Part shown: in pieces, positions 36,070-45,211 of the stretch
Layout of the letters: each line of letters begins with the position of its first letter
How positions within the stretch are numbered: the stretch's first letter is position 1
Assembly (NCBI GenBank): GCA_018818105.1
Contig: JAHISK010000074.1
Coordinates: forward strand, 1 to 58,012
DNA: 58,012 bases
Direction of reading: 5' to 3'
Source: Candidatus Omnitrophota bacterium
Lineage (GTDB): Bacteria > Omnitrophota > Gorgyraeia > Duberdicusellales > 4484-171
Program-made: the position numbers and the translations under genes
The notes under the pieces: generated by a model
Database searches by the model: none
The model's input: only the letters and a program-made list of their open reading frames with translations
What the model was told of the DNA's origin: nothing

Positions 36070-37674
36070 CTAGGCAACAACTTCTTTTCCATCAAGAATA
36101 GCTTCGGCTTCTTTTCTATAGGCGTCCATTACATAAGGAATTCCTGATATTTTCGCCGCATCCTCTGTTAAACTCATTAAATCGTTTCTTGAAATTGTGC
36201 TTAAATTAAAGTTTCTACTGCCTGCCATAAGCTGCTGTAACCCTACCTTAATTTTCTGAGAGAAAGAATAAATCCCTATTGCTCCCAAAGGTATATTTTC
36301 AATGTCTTTACCATACTTATCGGCTAATTCTTCATAACAAACAAAAATTTCTTTTGTCGTTTTTCCAAACTCTGAAACAGTTGGCGGCAATTTATTTTCT
36401 TTTATCCAACTGCCAATATTTTTACCAACCATACCCGGAATCATTAATGCTCTGCCCATACATACTGCTTTTGTGTAAGGAACGCCCATGGCAAGTACTT
36501 TAAAAACATGGTCTTCTGAAGAAAACCCGCCAGCAATAGCAATGTCAGGTATACGCATGCCTTTAGCCTTCAGTTTTCCACAGAACTCATTTGTTAACGC
36601 CTGTATATAGAATGTAGGAATACCCCACTCTTCCATCATCCGCCAAGGGCTCATTCCAGTTCCTCCGGGCGCACCGTCTATAGTTAAAAGATCAATCTTA
36701 GCAATAGAAGAATATCTTATTGCCATAGCTAACTCTTTCATAGAGTAGGCGCCGGTCTTTAACGTTATTCTCTTATACCCCATGTCTCTTAACCGTTTAA
36801 CTTCCGCCATAAACGCCTCTTCGGTAACAAACCCTAACCTTGAATGTCTTTCAAACTCTTTTATCGCTCCATCTTTAAACGCTTCCTGATTAGCATGAAC
36901 TGTTGGGTCAGGCGTAACAATATATCCTCTTTTCTTCAACTCTTGAGCTCTTTCTAAACTGCCAACCTTAATTTCTCCGCCGATACATTTAGCGCCCTGT
37001 CCCCACTTTAACTCTATCGTTTCTAAATTATGTTTCTTTCTTAAATATTCCGCCACGCCTAATCTTGTATCTTCGACATTCATCTGAACAAGGATTTCAC
37101 CGTAGCCGTCATGAAATCTTTTATATAACTCAAGGCGCCTATCCATGTCAGGCGCTTTAACTACTTTACCGTTTGAATCAAGTTCAAGCGCGGGGTCTAT
37201 TCCGCAAACATTCTCACCGCAAACAATAGTAACTCCTGATATCGCCGCGCCTATGGCGAAATGCTCCCAATTTTTCCGGGCGATTTCAGTTGACCCTAAC
37301 GCTCCGGTAAAAATAGGTACTCTCATTTTTACTTTTATATCCCATCCATACTCAGTTTCAGTACTAACCGCGGGAAAGGTTGCTGTATCAGGACCAGCGA
37401 CAACTCCAGCAGGTAACCCTTGAGCGCCTACGGCATATCCCTGAATATTAAGGTGAGAATAATCTACCGGATAATCTTTATCACCGCCAGCAGTAACATC
37501 TCCAAACGGACCGGGATAAATAACTTCCCGTCCCCGAAAACTGGCTTTAAACGCTTCGCAATTCCCACGACATCCGTCAACACACCGTGAGCACAATCCT
37601 GAACCAGGCACTACACTTTTTGAACGGTTAAACGTACGCGTAGCGTCATTTCCATTTGGCCTTTGCAAATTCAT
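36070..37674 (-). CDS. FMN-binding glutamate synthase-like protein (archaeal-type GltB domain)
   Basis: The 534-aa protein corresponds to the FMN/3Fe-4S synthase domain of GltB without the amidotransferase and GXGXG domains. ELKWGQGAKCIGGEIKVG is the substrate channel region, LLTIDGAPGGTGMSPWRMME the FMN phosphate-binding loop, and PDIAIAGGFSSEDHVFKVLA the later barrel strand. An N-terminal cluster CSRCVDGCRGNC suggests an extra iron-sulfur site. Related proteins include archaeal glutamate synthases and FMN-linked oxidoreductases of uncertain reaction. AGGAGG lies 5 nt before the ATG. The leader has the hairpin-terminator layout seen before amt and glnA. Confidence 0.85.
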   Translation of the reverse strand: MNLQRPNGNDATRTFNRSKSVVPGSGLCSRCVDGCRGNCEAFKASFRGREVIYPGPFGDVTAGGDKDYPVDYSHLNIQGYAVGAQGLPAGVVAGPDTATFPAVSTETEYGWDIKVKMRVPIFTGALGSTEIARKNWEHFAIGAAISGVTIVCGENVCGIDPALELDSNGKVVKAPDMDRRLELYKRFHDGYGEILVQMNVEDTRLGVAEYLRKKHNLETIELKWGQGAKCIGGEIKVGSLERAQELKKRGYIVTPDPTVHANQEAFKDGAIKEFERHSRLGFVTEEAFMAEVKRLRDMGYKRITLKTGAYSMKELAMAIRYSSIAKIDLLTIDGAPGGTGMSPWRMMEEWGIPTFYIQALTNEFCGKLKAKGMRIPDIAIAGGFSSEDHVFKVLAMGVPYTKAVCMGRALMIPGMVGKNIGSWIKENKLPPTVSEFGKTTKEIFVCYEELADKYGKDIENIPLGAIGIYSFSQKIKVGLQQLMAGSRNFNLSTISRNDLMSLTEDAAKISGIPYVMDAYRKEAEAILDGKEVVA

Positions 37675-37694
37675 AACTACCTCCTTATTTTTGC

Positions 37695-37757
37695 TTCGGT
37701 ATTGTCAAAAATAAACAACATTCAATAAACAAATTACAAACAATAGACAATACCGAA
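37695..37757. repeat. Inverted TTCGGTATTGTC repeat near the glutamate synthase start
   Basis: TTCGGTATTGTC (37695-37706) and GACAATACCGAA (37746-37757) are perfect 12-bp inverted arms around AT-rich ACAA-type words. On the RNA they would form a hairpin just before the ribosome site (AGGAGG). The stretch from here to the terminator at 37891 shows no ORF. Confidence 0.65.
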
Positions 37758-37890
37758 TATACAATACACAAACGAAAAACGAAAATAATTTAGCTCGTCT
37801 GGGAGACGAAGTTTGACCGAATTTATCAACATCTTTCTTTATCTATTTTCTCCATTTGTTTATTGTAATTTTTCCTCATCCCCTAAAATA

Positions 37891-37971
37891 AAAAAAAGCG
37901 TTCACTTCCCCTCCTATGGAGATATGAACACCTTCGTCCTTTTATCTAATTTTAAGCACTTCTTTGTGCTT
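37891..37971 (-). promoter_or_regulatory. Two-hairpin attenuator leader of the FMN glutamate synthase gene
   Basis: On the minus strand, hairpin 1 (37971-37954) is AAGCAC, hexaloop AAAGAA, GTGCTT. Hairpin 2 (37939-37926) is GGAC, hexaloop GAAGGT, GTTC. The 3' arm of hairpin 2 is also the 5' arm of a terminator, GTTCA with CTCC/GGAG inside, ending at 37900, followed by eight T then ATTTT. The two structures exclude each other, as in ANTAR-type antitermination leaders. Confidence 0.65.
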
Positions 37972-37984
37972 ATTTCTTAAAAAA

Positions 37985-38013
37985 AATATACCATATATCC
38001 CATTACTTAGCAA
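37985..38013 (-). promoter_or_regulatory. Promoter of the FMN glutamate synthase gene
   Basis: TTGCTA (38013-38008), 17 bp and TATATT (37990-37985) lie just upstream of the two-hairpin leader. The downstream half, ATATATGGTATATTTTTT, is the same as in the promoter at 54156-54184. Confidence 0.7.
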
Positions 38014-38038
38014 GTTTTTTTGCTAAAAATGTCTCTTT

Positions 38039-38716
38039 CTATCCCTGCCGCCGTTCATCAAAATAATCTAACTCTGAAAGGGGCAGTATTACCGAAGTAG
38101 CAATATTGGTTAAGTGTGATGCTATTCGTTTAAAGTGCCTTGCCATGAGCGTAAAGCAAACCGCTTCATTTACGGAAAGAACGCTCTTAGAAAGCGTTAC
38201 GATAATCGCTTCGCATCTGGTTCCGATTTCTCTTTTTGATTCCCATGATTTAGCCGCAGTATCTTCGTCTGATTCGATAAACGCTTTTTTTGTCTGTTTA
38301 AACAATTCCGCGAGTTCTCCTTCGATATCATTAAACAGCTCTTTGCATTTATTTATGTCTATTGGTTTCTCTAATAAGTTTGTTACTTCATATAAGTTTT
38401 TAGCGTAATCGCCTAATCTTTCAGCGTCTTTGACCACGCTCATGAACAATAACGATGTTGATAAGTCTACCGAAGGCTGAACAACTAGATGTTCTAAAAC
38501 ACGTTTGCGGATATCCTTCTCTAGCGCGTTTACTTTTCTATCTATGCTGTATATTTTATCTTTTATATCTTCGCCGCCTTCATTGTGAATAAGCTTCTTA
38601 CACACCAATAAAAACATCTCTTCTGTATCGTCCAGCATTCCGTTAAAATCTTCCAGCACATGATTTAGAAAATCTTTGCCTTTCCAAATTTGTAAAATAT
38701 TTTTAAACATCTTCAT
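38039..38716 (-). CDS. PhoU-like protein
   Basis: The 225-aa all-helical protein has two PhoU-type three-helix repeats. SLLFMSVVKDAERLGDYAKN holds the DAERxGD metal-binding motif; the second repeat's counterpart is weaker (MARHFKRIASHLTNIATSV, with the HxxxIxxHxxNIA form). Partners of this type accompany Na/Pi transporters and likely tune them. It lies nine bases after the transporter gene. Confidence 0.82.
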   Translation of the reverse strand: MKMFKNILQIWKGKDFLNHVLEDFNGMLDDTEEMFLLVCKKLIHNEGGEDIKDKIYSIDRKVNALEKDIRKRVLEHLVVQPSVDLSTSLLFMSVVKDAERLGDYAKNLYEVTNLLEKPIDINKCKELFNDIEGELAELFKQTKKAFIESDEDTAAKSWESKREIGTRCEAIIVTLSKSVLSVNEAVCFTLMARHFKRIASHLTNIATSVILPLSELDYFDERRQG

Positions 38717-38725
38717 ACTCCTCCT

Positions 38726-39853
38726 TCATTTAATAAACTTCGACACCATAATTAAAATAAACGGTATCAAAAAAAACACACTAGCCATATATATAAATGC
38801 GTATCGTCTTTTTCGAAAAGCTAACTCTCCCAGCCCTTTGGCTAACCTAATCGGTATCTGCCTAAATATCTTAATAGGATAAATTAAAACTACTCCCACA
38901 AGATTAAAAAGAAAATGAACAAACGCAATAGTGATCGCGGCCGGATTTGCCGTTGCGAACGACGCTAAAATCGCGGTAGTGGTAGTTCCAATGTTAGCGC
39001 CCAAAGTTATAGGAAAAGCTAATTCTATAGTAATAATTCCCGCGCCTATCAATGGAATTAACAACGATGTTGTGATAGAGCTACTTTGAACAACAACAGT
39101 AAATACTAATCCGGCAAAAATTCCTATAAGCCCATGTTTCTCAATTATGTTTCCTAAAACAGTTTCTGTTTTGGCTAAAACCATAGATTTCATTAGCCGG
39201 ACGATATAAAACATCGAGAGAAAAAGCATAGCTATAGCGAATCCTAAAATTAATGAATACGCCATATTGTGTGGAATATCCAAAGCTTTAGAGAACACAT
39301 TTGTTATAAAATGGATTGTAGGCTGAGTCGCTGTTTTTACAGGACTGGTAAATTTAATCCCTCCGAAATCAACAAATATACCTGATAAACAAGTTGCCAT
39401 TTTTTGCAAAAATCCTGTGGCCAACTCTAAAGGAAACATAATACTAACACATATTAAATTAAAAAAATCATGAACTGTAGCGCCGGCAATTGCGCGCCTG
39501 AACTCTTCTTTCCTTGTAATATGACCTAAAGATACTAGAGTATTAGTAACTGTTGTCCCAATATTAGCGCCCATAACTATAGGAATCGCATTGCCTATAT
39601 TAATAACACCAGAAGCAACCATCCCAACAACAATAGAAGTAGTTGTGGAAGAACTTTGTATTAAACTTGTCGCTAACACCCCTATGAATAATCCTACAAA
39701 AGGATTTGATGTGGTATTAAGTAGGTTTTCGGCAAACTCTTTCCCAAATCCTTTAAAGGCAGCGCCCATAAGCCCGATGCTTACTAAAAAAAGGTAAAGA
39801 AAAGAAATAACGCCTAATATTTTTAAATATACTTTGAGGTTCCTTTTATTCAT
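38726..39853 (-). CDS. Na+/phosphate cotransporter family protein
   Basis: The 375-aa membrane protein has about 9-10 hydrophobic segments and two inverted Na_Pi_cotrans repeats (PF02690). Each has the QSSS signature: ATSLIQSSSTTTSIVVGMVA near residue 65 and VVQSSSITTSLLIPLIGAG near 260, with MGANIGTTVTNTLVS and LGANIGTTTTAILAS after them. It would import phosphate with sodium. It is co-transcribed with the PhoU-like gene. Confidence 0.88.
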   Translation of the reverse strand: MNKRNLKVYLKILGVISFLYLFLVSIGLMGAAFKGFGKEFAENLLNTTSNPFVGLFIGVLATSLIQSSSTTTSIVVGMVASGVINIGNAIPIVMGANIGTTVTNTLVSLGHITRKEEFRRAIAGATVHDFFNLICVSIMFPLELATGFLQKMATCLSGIFVDFGGIKFTSPVKTATQPTIHFITNVFSKALDIPHNMAYSLILGFAIAMLFLSMFYIVRLMKSMVLAKTETVLGNIIEKHGLIGIFAGLVFTVVVQSSSITTSLLIPLIGAGIITIELAFPITLGANIGTTTTAILASFATANPAAITIAFVHFLFNLVGVVLIYPIKIFRQIPIRLAKGLGELAFRKRRYAFIYMASVFFLIPFILIMVSKFIK

Positions 39854-40003
39854 AAATTAATTTAACCTTATATATCAAAGTGTTAACTCAGGAAATATTA
39901 GGTTACAATGTCCTGACTTATAACGTCTCACCGTAGCTACCAAGTTTTTCTATTTCTTTATCGCTCAACTTTTATTTCAGAAAGGCGTTTATATACTTAT
40001 TGG

Positions 40004-40456
40004 TTAATCTTTAAAAGGATTGATTACCCTTACTTCAGAATACTGTTTAAAATCTTTATCGTTGTCAGTATAAATACCATTTATTCCATTATCAATCATA
40101 GTCGCTACAATTTTCAAATCATAGATACTTTGAGCTACTACGTTATATTTTTTAGCTAAATCGCATAATATACCAACTGTATTTTTATTAAAATGAATTT
40201 TTAATAATTCTTCAGCCATTATATATTTTTTTATTTCTTCCACGGCGGTTTCCGGAGAAAGAGGATTTTGCACTCGTTTACGGCTGGTAATAATAGAGTA
40301 AAACTCACTAAGATTCTGTAAACTAACGCACCCTTTTACCTTACCTTTTATTACATCTTCGCGTATCTTTAAAGCAATTTTATGAAATTCACAAGCAGTA
40401 TTAGTAGCATATACAATAATGTTAGTATCTAAAAGTATTACTTTATCGGTCCTCAT
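40004..40456 (-). CDS. PIN-domain (VapC-like) ribonuclease
   Basis: The 150-aa protein has the PIN acidic residues in VILLDTNIIVYATN, LQNLSEFYSIIT, SIYDLKIVATMID and YTDNDKDFKQY. The length and motif order fit VapC toxins, Mg-dependent RNases. It overlaps a 76-aa upstream gene by 14 nt, the usual antitoxin-toxin arrangement. Confidence 0.85.
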   Translation of the reverse strand: MRTDKVILLDTNIIVYATNTACEFHKIALKIREDVIKGKVKGCVSLQNLSEFYSIITSRKRVQNPLSPETAVEEIKKYIMAEELLKIHFNKNTVGILCDLAKKYNVVAQSIYDLKIVATMIDNGINGIYTDNDKDFKQYSEVRVINPFKD

Positions 40457-40673
40457 ATAATTTTTTCCTACTTAAACTACTTTTAATTTTTCCTAGATTA
40501 AATTTTTCGAAATTTTGTTTTTGAGTTAATTCCGGAGTCGCTAACATAAACGAACCTGTAGAAAATGTGAAATCAATAATATTTTCCGGACTATATAATA
40601 TTTTACATAAAAGTTTCTTTCTATGTTCTTTTTCAATATCATGAGTAAAGGTTAAATCTTTTACTTCTAACAT
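40443..40673 (-). CDS. Putative antitoxin of the PIN toxin
   Basis: This 76-aa protein of no recognised family sits directly upstream of the PIN gene and overlaps it by 14 nt, with AAGGAGG in a good position before its ATG. The middle has a TGSFMLATPE segment and the C-terminus is basic (KIKSSLSRKKLYEDR), suitable for binding an acidic PIN toxin. Antitoxin function is inferred from position and size alone. Confidence 0.55.
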   Translation of the reverse strand: MLEVKDLTFTHDIEKEHRKKLLCKILYSPENIIDFTFSTGSFMLATPELTQKQNFEKFNLGKIKSSLSRKKLYEDR

Positions 40674-40690
40674 TTTTTACCTCCTTAAAT

Positions 40691-41101
40691 CTATTTTTCT
40701 TGGGGCAAAAAAGCTTTTGCCACATTAAATGTCTTATTCCCAAAAATTTCTTCATCTGCAAAAATTCTAAACTCGTACTTGCCTTCTTTGTCAAACTTTA
40801 ATCCCATGAGATTAAATGCTAATTCATAAGAACCTAATTTATCAGGAACATTAAGTTCCGGCATTATTCCCTTTCCGATAATTTTATTACTACTTAAATC
40901 TACTAATTCCAGTCTAAAATTATATTTTCCTTGCGCGCTTGTAAATTTTATATATACACTTAATTTAAAATGCTTACAGGGAAAGTTATTAGCAGTGATA
41001 TTCTCGAATATCCCTATAAGACTTTTTTTATTGGTTCCTATTTCCGTAATTATGCTATCACATAATAGCATTGCGTTTAGTTTAGGGTGAATATTACTCA
41101 T
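40691..41101 (-). CDS. DUF6941-like small beta-sandwich protein
   Basis: The 136-aa protein has LNAMLLCDSIITEIGTNKKS then LIGIFENITANNFPC, a pattern I recall from DUF6941 proteins, followed by alternating strands (LSVYIKFTSAQGKYNFRLEL, YEFRIFADEEIFG). It has no signal peptide, no membrane segment and no evident catalytic residues. It precedes the PIN pair by 17 nt and may share its transcript. Function unknown. Confidence 0.6.
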   Translation of the reverse strand: MSNIHPKLNAMLLCDSIITEIGTNKKSLIGIFENITANNFPCKHFKLSVYIKFTSAQGKYNFRLELVDLSSNKIIGKGIMPELNVPDKLGSYELAFNLMGLKFDKEGKYEFRIFADEEIFGNKTFNVAKAFLPQEK

Positions 41102-41233
41102 TTATCCCTCCTACTTTTAGTATCTACCATAATAAATGTCTGGTTTCCATATAAACCACTTAAACCCAACCCTTTCTTAATATACTCTACCTCTTTAAAA
41201 AATCAATATTTTTCTAACAAAAACAAAATCGAA

Positions 41234-42373
41234 TTAACCGTTTAAGATTTGGGGCAATTCTTTAAACGCTCTTGTCGCGGGTAGGATTTCTATATTATCT
41301 TCTTGCAAATACCGGTCTCCATTAAAAATTAAATAAGCTCTAGCCATAGGATAATCTTTTAAAAAAGCCCTCAATCCTGTCAGCATGGGTTTAGAAACTT
41401 TAGCAGACCGCTTTACTTCAAAAGCTATTATACCTTTTTCTCCATATAAAATAAAATCAACTTCCACATTATTAGCTGTTCTCCAGTAAAAAATATTGTA
41501 TCCTAAATTTAAAGAATCATTAATCGCCATCAATTCTTGAAAAAATAAACTTTCAAAAGTTATTCCCTCCATTACTTCGGGCATATCTAACGGTCCCTTA
41601 GGTCTTAATGTTCGATAAATGCCCGCGTCAAAAAAATAAAATTTAGGATGCAAAATAAGCCGGCGTTTTGCTTTTTTCACGAAAACAGGCAGCCGATAAG
41701 CAATGAGCAACTCTTCTAAAATTGAAATATAACTCTCAATAACTTTACGCTCAACACCACAATCTCTAGACACTGAAGATATGTTAAGAACAGATCCTTG
41801 GGAAAAACTTACTGATTCTAAAAATCTTGTAAAAGCGGCTAAATTTCTTGTTAACCCTTCTTGGCGAACTTCTTCCTCTAAATAAGTCTTAACATAACTT
41901 TCTAAATAAGCCTTGGGATCAGATTCTATATAAACAGAAGGCAATTGCCCATATTGTAGAGAATGATTTAAATTAAAATCATTACTTAGCTCTACCGCGG
42001 TTAAAGGATGCAGTGAATAAGTTAAAACTCGTCCGGCCAATAAATTAAATCCCTTTCTCCTCAATTTTCGAGCGCTTGAACCGGTTAAAATAAATTTATA
42101 TTTATATTTTTCTATTAATCGATGCACCTCACTTAAAAGCTGAGGTATTTTTTGCACTTCATCAATAATAATCCATCCTTTAAAATCTTTTGGAATGAAA
42201 TTTTCTAACCGCTGTGGATTTGCTAAAAAATCATTAAATAATTCGGCCTCAAGCAAATCTAAATAAATCGCCTGAGGAAAATTTGCCCTTACCCATGTAG
42301 TCTTTCCTGTCCCTCGAGGACCAAATAAAAAAAAACTCTTATCTTTAGGAGGAGTAATCAATCTGGAATACAT
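41234..42373 (-). CDS. AAA+ ATPase with DUF4143 domain, copy 1
   Basis: The 379-aa protein has a Walker A LFGPRGTGKTTWVR, Walker B GWIIIDEVQKIP and sensor FILTGSSARKLRR, then a DUF4143 C-terminal part with DVEF-type nuclease-like residues (WRTANNVEVDFILYGEKGII, FEVKRSAK). This family is widespread and variable, with defence or regulatory links proposed. It is related to the next gene upstream but not closely. The promoter region carries two short palindromes. Confidence 0.85.
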   Translation of the reverse strand: MYSRLITPPKDKSFFLFGPRGTGKTTWVRANFPQAIYLDLLEAELFNDFLANPQRLENFIPKDFKGWIIIDEVQKIPQLLSEVHRLIEKYKYKFILTGSSARKLRRKGFNLLAGRVLTYSLHPLTAVELSNDFNLNHSLQYGQLPSVYIESDPKAYLESYVKTYLEEEVRQEGLTRNLAAFTRFLESVSFSQGSVLNISSVSRDCGVERKVIESYISILEELLIAYRLPVFVKKAKRRLILHPKFYFFDAGIYRTLRPKGPLDMPEVMEGITFESLFFQELMAINDSLNLGYNIFYWRTANNVEVDFILYGEKGIIAFEVKRSAKVSKPMLTGLRAFLKDYPMARAYLIFNGDRYLQEDNIEILPATRAFKELPQILNG

Positions 42374-42469
42374 ACTTCCATTTTACATGGATTTTTGGAG
42401 TTTACAACTCCATTTTGCATATTTATCAAAAAACCAGCCAAATTGTCACTATCCTTGCCAATTTGTCCA
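42374..42469 (-). promoter_or_regulatory. Palindromic promoter region of DUF4143 ATPase copy 1
   Basis: TCCATTTTACATGGA (42378-42392) and TGGAGTTTACAACTCCA (42397-42413) are adjacent perfect inverted repeats just before the start codon. Two direct copies of GCCAAATTGTC/GCCAATTTGTC follow at about 42436 and 42459. Such symmetry fits an operator. Confidence 0.55.
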
Positions 42470-42506
42470 TTGCGCCTAACTGCGAAATCATAAAATAACC
42501 ATCGGG

Positions 42507-43664
42507 TTATTCAGGGCATATTGTTGAACAATTCGATATCGGAAGAACTGTTATTTTATCCGCTAATGTATACATTCTGTTTCCCGGATATACTATCCAT
42601 AAATGTTCTAACGAGAGTTCATCTATAGCTGACCGCATTGACGGGGTAAGATGCGGCGCGTCTTGATATTTTACTTCAACACCCCAAAGTTTTCCTTTTT
42701 TTAAAAAAATAAAATCACACTCTGCGCCTGTATGCACCCCCCAAAAATAAACTTCCTCTTCTTTAAGCCCTAAATGATTTATAATCTGCTCAATAACAAA
42801 TCCCTCCCATGAAGAACCCAAACGAGGATGCCTGTTTAATTCATCTATTGTTGTAATTCCTAAAAGAGCATGAAAAATACCCGAATCTCGAAAATATATC
42901 TTTGGTCGTTTGATAAGCCGCTTCTTCGTATTATAAAACCATGGCTGTAATTGACGAATAAGAAATGCCCCTGATAAAATATCCAAATACCGTCCGGCGG
43001 TGACATTTGATATCGCTAAACTTTTTGATATTTCGGACGCGTTAAAAATATTACCGTGATAATGCGCCAGCATCATCCAAAACCGCCGCAATCCTTTAGC
43101 AGAAATATGAAAACCAAGATTCGGTATATCTCGTTCTAAAAATGTCATTATAAAATTTTGCCGCCAATCATATGACGCCTTATAATCATGGGCAAGAAAA
43201 GATCTAGGAAACCCCCCTCTAATCCATATTTTATTTTGTTCCAAAATACTTATTTCATCAAGAGAAAACCCGCTTAACTCATGATAACTTATTCTGCCTG
43301 CCAGGGTTTCCGAACTCTGTCTCAAAAGCTCTTTAGACGCGCTTCCCAGAATAAGATATTTTTGCTCTTTACATTTATCTATTAAAACTCGTAAAACAGG
43401 AAATAAATCCGGACACCGCTGAATTTCATCTATAACAATAATTCCCTTTAATTTTTCCAGAGTAAGTTTGGGATTATCTAAAGCAGCTAAATCATTGGGA
43501 TCCTCCAAATCAAAAAAATGAACACTTTCTCCCTTTATATCAGAAACAAACTGATGAGATAAAGTTGTTTTTCCACACTGCCTCGGTCCAAGAATAGCAA
43601 CTGCCGGCGAATATCTAAAAGCAGCCTTAAGTTCAGCTATCTTTTGGCTTCGTTTTATTTCCAT
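42507..43664 (-). CDS. AAA+ ATPase with DUF4143 domain, copy 2
   Basis: The 385-aa protein has Walker A AILGPRQCGKTTLS, Walker B GIIVIDEIQRCPDLF and a sensor segment LILGSASKELLRQSSETLAG. The later region has a winged-helix-like part (IFNASEISKSLAISNVTAGR) and the DUF4143 C-terminus with VHTGAECDFIFLKKGKLWGV then EVKYQDAP, the restriction-endonuclease-like ExK pattern. A large palindrome lies upstream of its ATG. It is separated from copy 1 by 133 bp, so the two are probably independent units. Confidence 0.85.
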   Translation of the reverse strand: MEIKRSQKIAELKAAFRYSPAVAILGPRQCGKTTLSHQFVSDIKGESVHFFDLEDPNDLAALDNPKLTLEKLKGIIVIDEIQRCPDLFPVLRVLIDKCKEQKYLILGSASKELLRQSSETLAGRISYHELSGFSLDEISILEQNKIWIRGGFPRSFLAHDYKASYDWRQNFIMTFLERDIPNLGFHISAKGLRRFWMMLAHYHGNIFNASEISKSLAISNVTAGRYLDILSGAFLIRQLQPWFYNTKKRLIKRPKIYFRDSGIFHALLGITTIDELNRHPRLGSSWEGFVIEQIINHLGLKEEEVYFWGVHTGAECDFIFLKKGKLWGVEVKYQDAPHLTPSMRSAIDELSLEHLWIVYPGNRMYTLADKITVLPISNCSTICPE

Positions 43665-43669
43665 AGTTA

Positions 43670-43720
43670 AATAATACCATGAAATTTTACCATTGCAAGT
43701 TAATTTTTCATGGCATTATT
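43670..43720 (-). promoter_or_regulatory. Large palindrome upstream of DUF4143 ATPase copy 2
   Basis: AATAATACCATGAAA (43670-43684) and TTTCATGGCATTATT (43706-43720) are inverted arms matching at 14 of 15 positions, around a 21-bp AT-rich centre. The position directly before the gene suggests an operator. Confidence 0.6.
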
Positions 43721-43779
43721 GGTGCTTAAACTACTTGGAATATGCTTCTTGAGGTATGATACTTTTGACATTATTATTG

Positions 43780-45204
43780 TTAAGTAAGGAAATTGTCTAT
43801 ACTGGCGGCGGCTTGACGACCTTCATCAATCGCCCACACAATTAACGACTGACCGCGACGGGCATCTCCTGAGGCAAACACTCCTTTTAGCGAAGTCATA
43901 TAGGCGGAGTCTGTCTTTATATTCCCTCTTTTATCAAGAGTGATACCTAATTCTTTAACCAGCCCTTCCTGTTTCGGATGTAAAAATCCAATCGCTAAAA
44001 TAACGGCGTCAGCCTCTATTTCAAATTCTGAACCGGGAATTTCTTTCATTGTCAGACATCCTTTATTATTTTTATCAGAAAAATCAACTTTTACACAAGC
44101 TATCTTCTTTAACTTATTATCCTGCCCTATAAATTTTTTAGTAAGCACCGCCCATTGACGAGCCCCGCCTTCCTCATGGCTGGTTGAAGTTTTTAAAATT
44201 AAAGGATACTTCGGCCAAGGATAATCACATGTTCTACATTCTGCCGGTTTCGGCACAACTTCTATCTGAACAACACAATCAGCACCCTGACGAAGAGCGG
44301 TACCAACACAGTCAGAGCCAGTATCCCCGCCACCAATAACTACGACTTTTTTGTTTTTCACATTAATTATTTCTGTTTCTCTGATTTTTTCTCCGGCAAC
44401 TCTTTTGTTAGACTGAGTTAAAAAGTCCATGGCAAAATAAATACCGTTTAATTCTCTGCCGGAAATTTTTAAATTCCGCGGCTGACGAGACCCCATTGCT
44501 AAACAAACAGCGTCAAATTCTTTTAATAGCTTTGAAACAGAATAGTCTTTTCCTACATTAGTATTTATTCTAAACTTAATTCCTTCTTTTTTCCAAATAG
44601 ATATTCTTCTATCCAAAAGATTTTTTTCTAATTTAAAATCGGGTATACCATAGCGCGTAATTCCGCCGATGTTATTATCTTTTTCAAAAACAACAACACT
44701 ATGCCCGCGCCTATTAAGCTGAACAGCGGCAGATAATCCCGCGGGACCGCTGCCTATAACCGCGATTTTTTTACCTGTTCTCACTTTTGGCGGTTGTGGC
44801 TTAATTAACCCGTTAGCAAAAGCATACTCAATAACCGCCAACTCATTTTCCCGTATAGTAACCGCATCATCACCAATACCTAAAACGCAAGAATATTCAC
44901 ATAATGAAGGACATACTCTTCCTGTAATTTCCGGTAAATTATTTGTGGCAGCAAGCAATTGAAACGCTTTTTCCCACTGTCCCAAGGCTGCTAAATCATT
45001 CCACTCTGGTATATAATTGCCCACCGGACAGGCCCAATGACAAAAGGGAGTACCGCAATCCATGCACCGAGCCGCTTGTTCACTTGAATGCTTTACGTCC
45101 CGCGGTAACGGTACTTCCTTATAATCGCTAATGCGTTCACAGACAGGACGATATTGTGTTGTTTTTTGCTTAACTTTTAAAAAAAATTTTACGTCTTTTT
45201 TCAT
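43780..45204 (-). CDS. gltD: Glutamate synthase small subunit
   Basis: The 474-aa NADPH-glutamate synthase beta chain passes electrons from NAD(P)H via FAD to GltB. The N-terminal cysteines CMDCGTPFCHWACPVGN and CPSLCEYSC bind 4Fe-4S clusters. VIGSGPAGLSAAVQLNRRGH binds FAD, VVVIGGGDTGSDCVGTALRQ binds NADPH, and GVFASGDARRGQSLIVWAID is the C-terminal FAD contact. Complete and of normal length. It follows gltB across a 62-bp gap with a hairpin repeat. Confidence 0.96.
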   Translation of the reverse strand: MKKDVKFFLKVKQKTTQYRPVCERISDYKEVPLPRDVKHSSEQAARCMDCGTPFCHWACPVGNYIPEWNDLAALGQWEKAFQLLAATNNLPEITGRVCPSLCEYSCVLGIGDDAVTIRENELAVIEYAFANGLIKPQPPKVRTGKKIAVIGSGPAGLSAAVQLNRRGHSVVVFEKDNNIGGITRYGIPDFKLEKNLLDRRISIWKKEGIKFRINTNVGKDYSVSKLLKEFDAVCLAMGSRQPRNLKISGRELNGIYFAMDFLTQSNKRVAGEKIRETEIINVKNKKVVVIGGGDTGSDCVGTALRQGADCVVQIEVVPKPAECRTCDYPWPKYPLILKTSTSHEEGGARQWAVLTKKFIGQDNKLKKIACVKVDFSDKNNKGCLTMKEIPGSEFEIEADAVILAIGFLHPKQEGLVKELGITLDKRGNIKTDSAYMTSLKGVFASGDARRGQSLIVWAIDEGRQAAASIDNFLT

Positions 45205-45211
45205 TTTTCAT

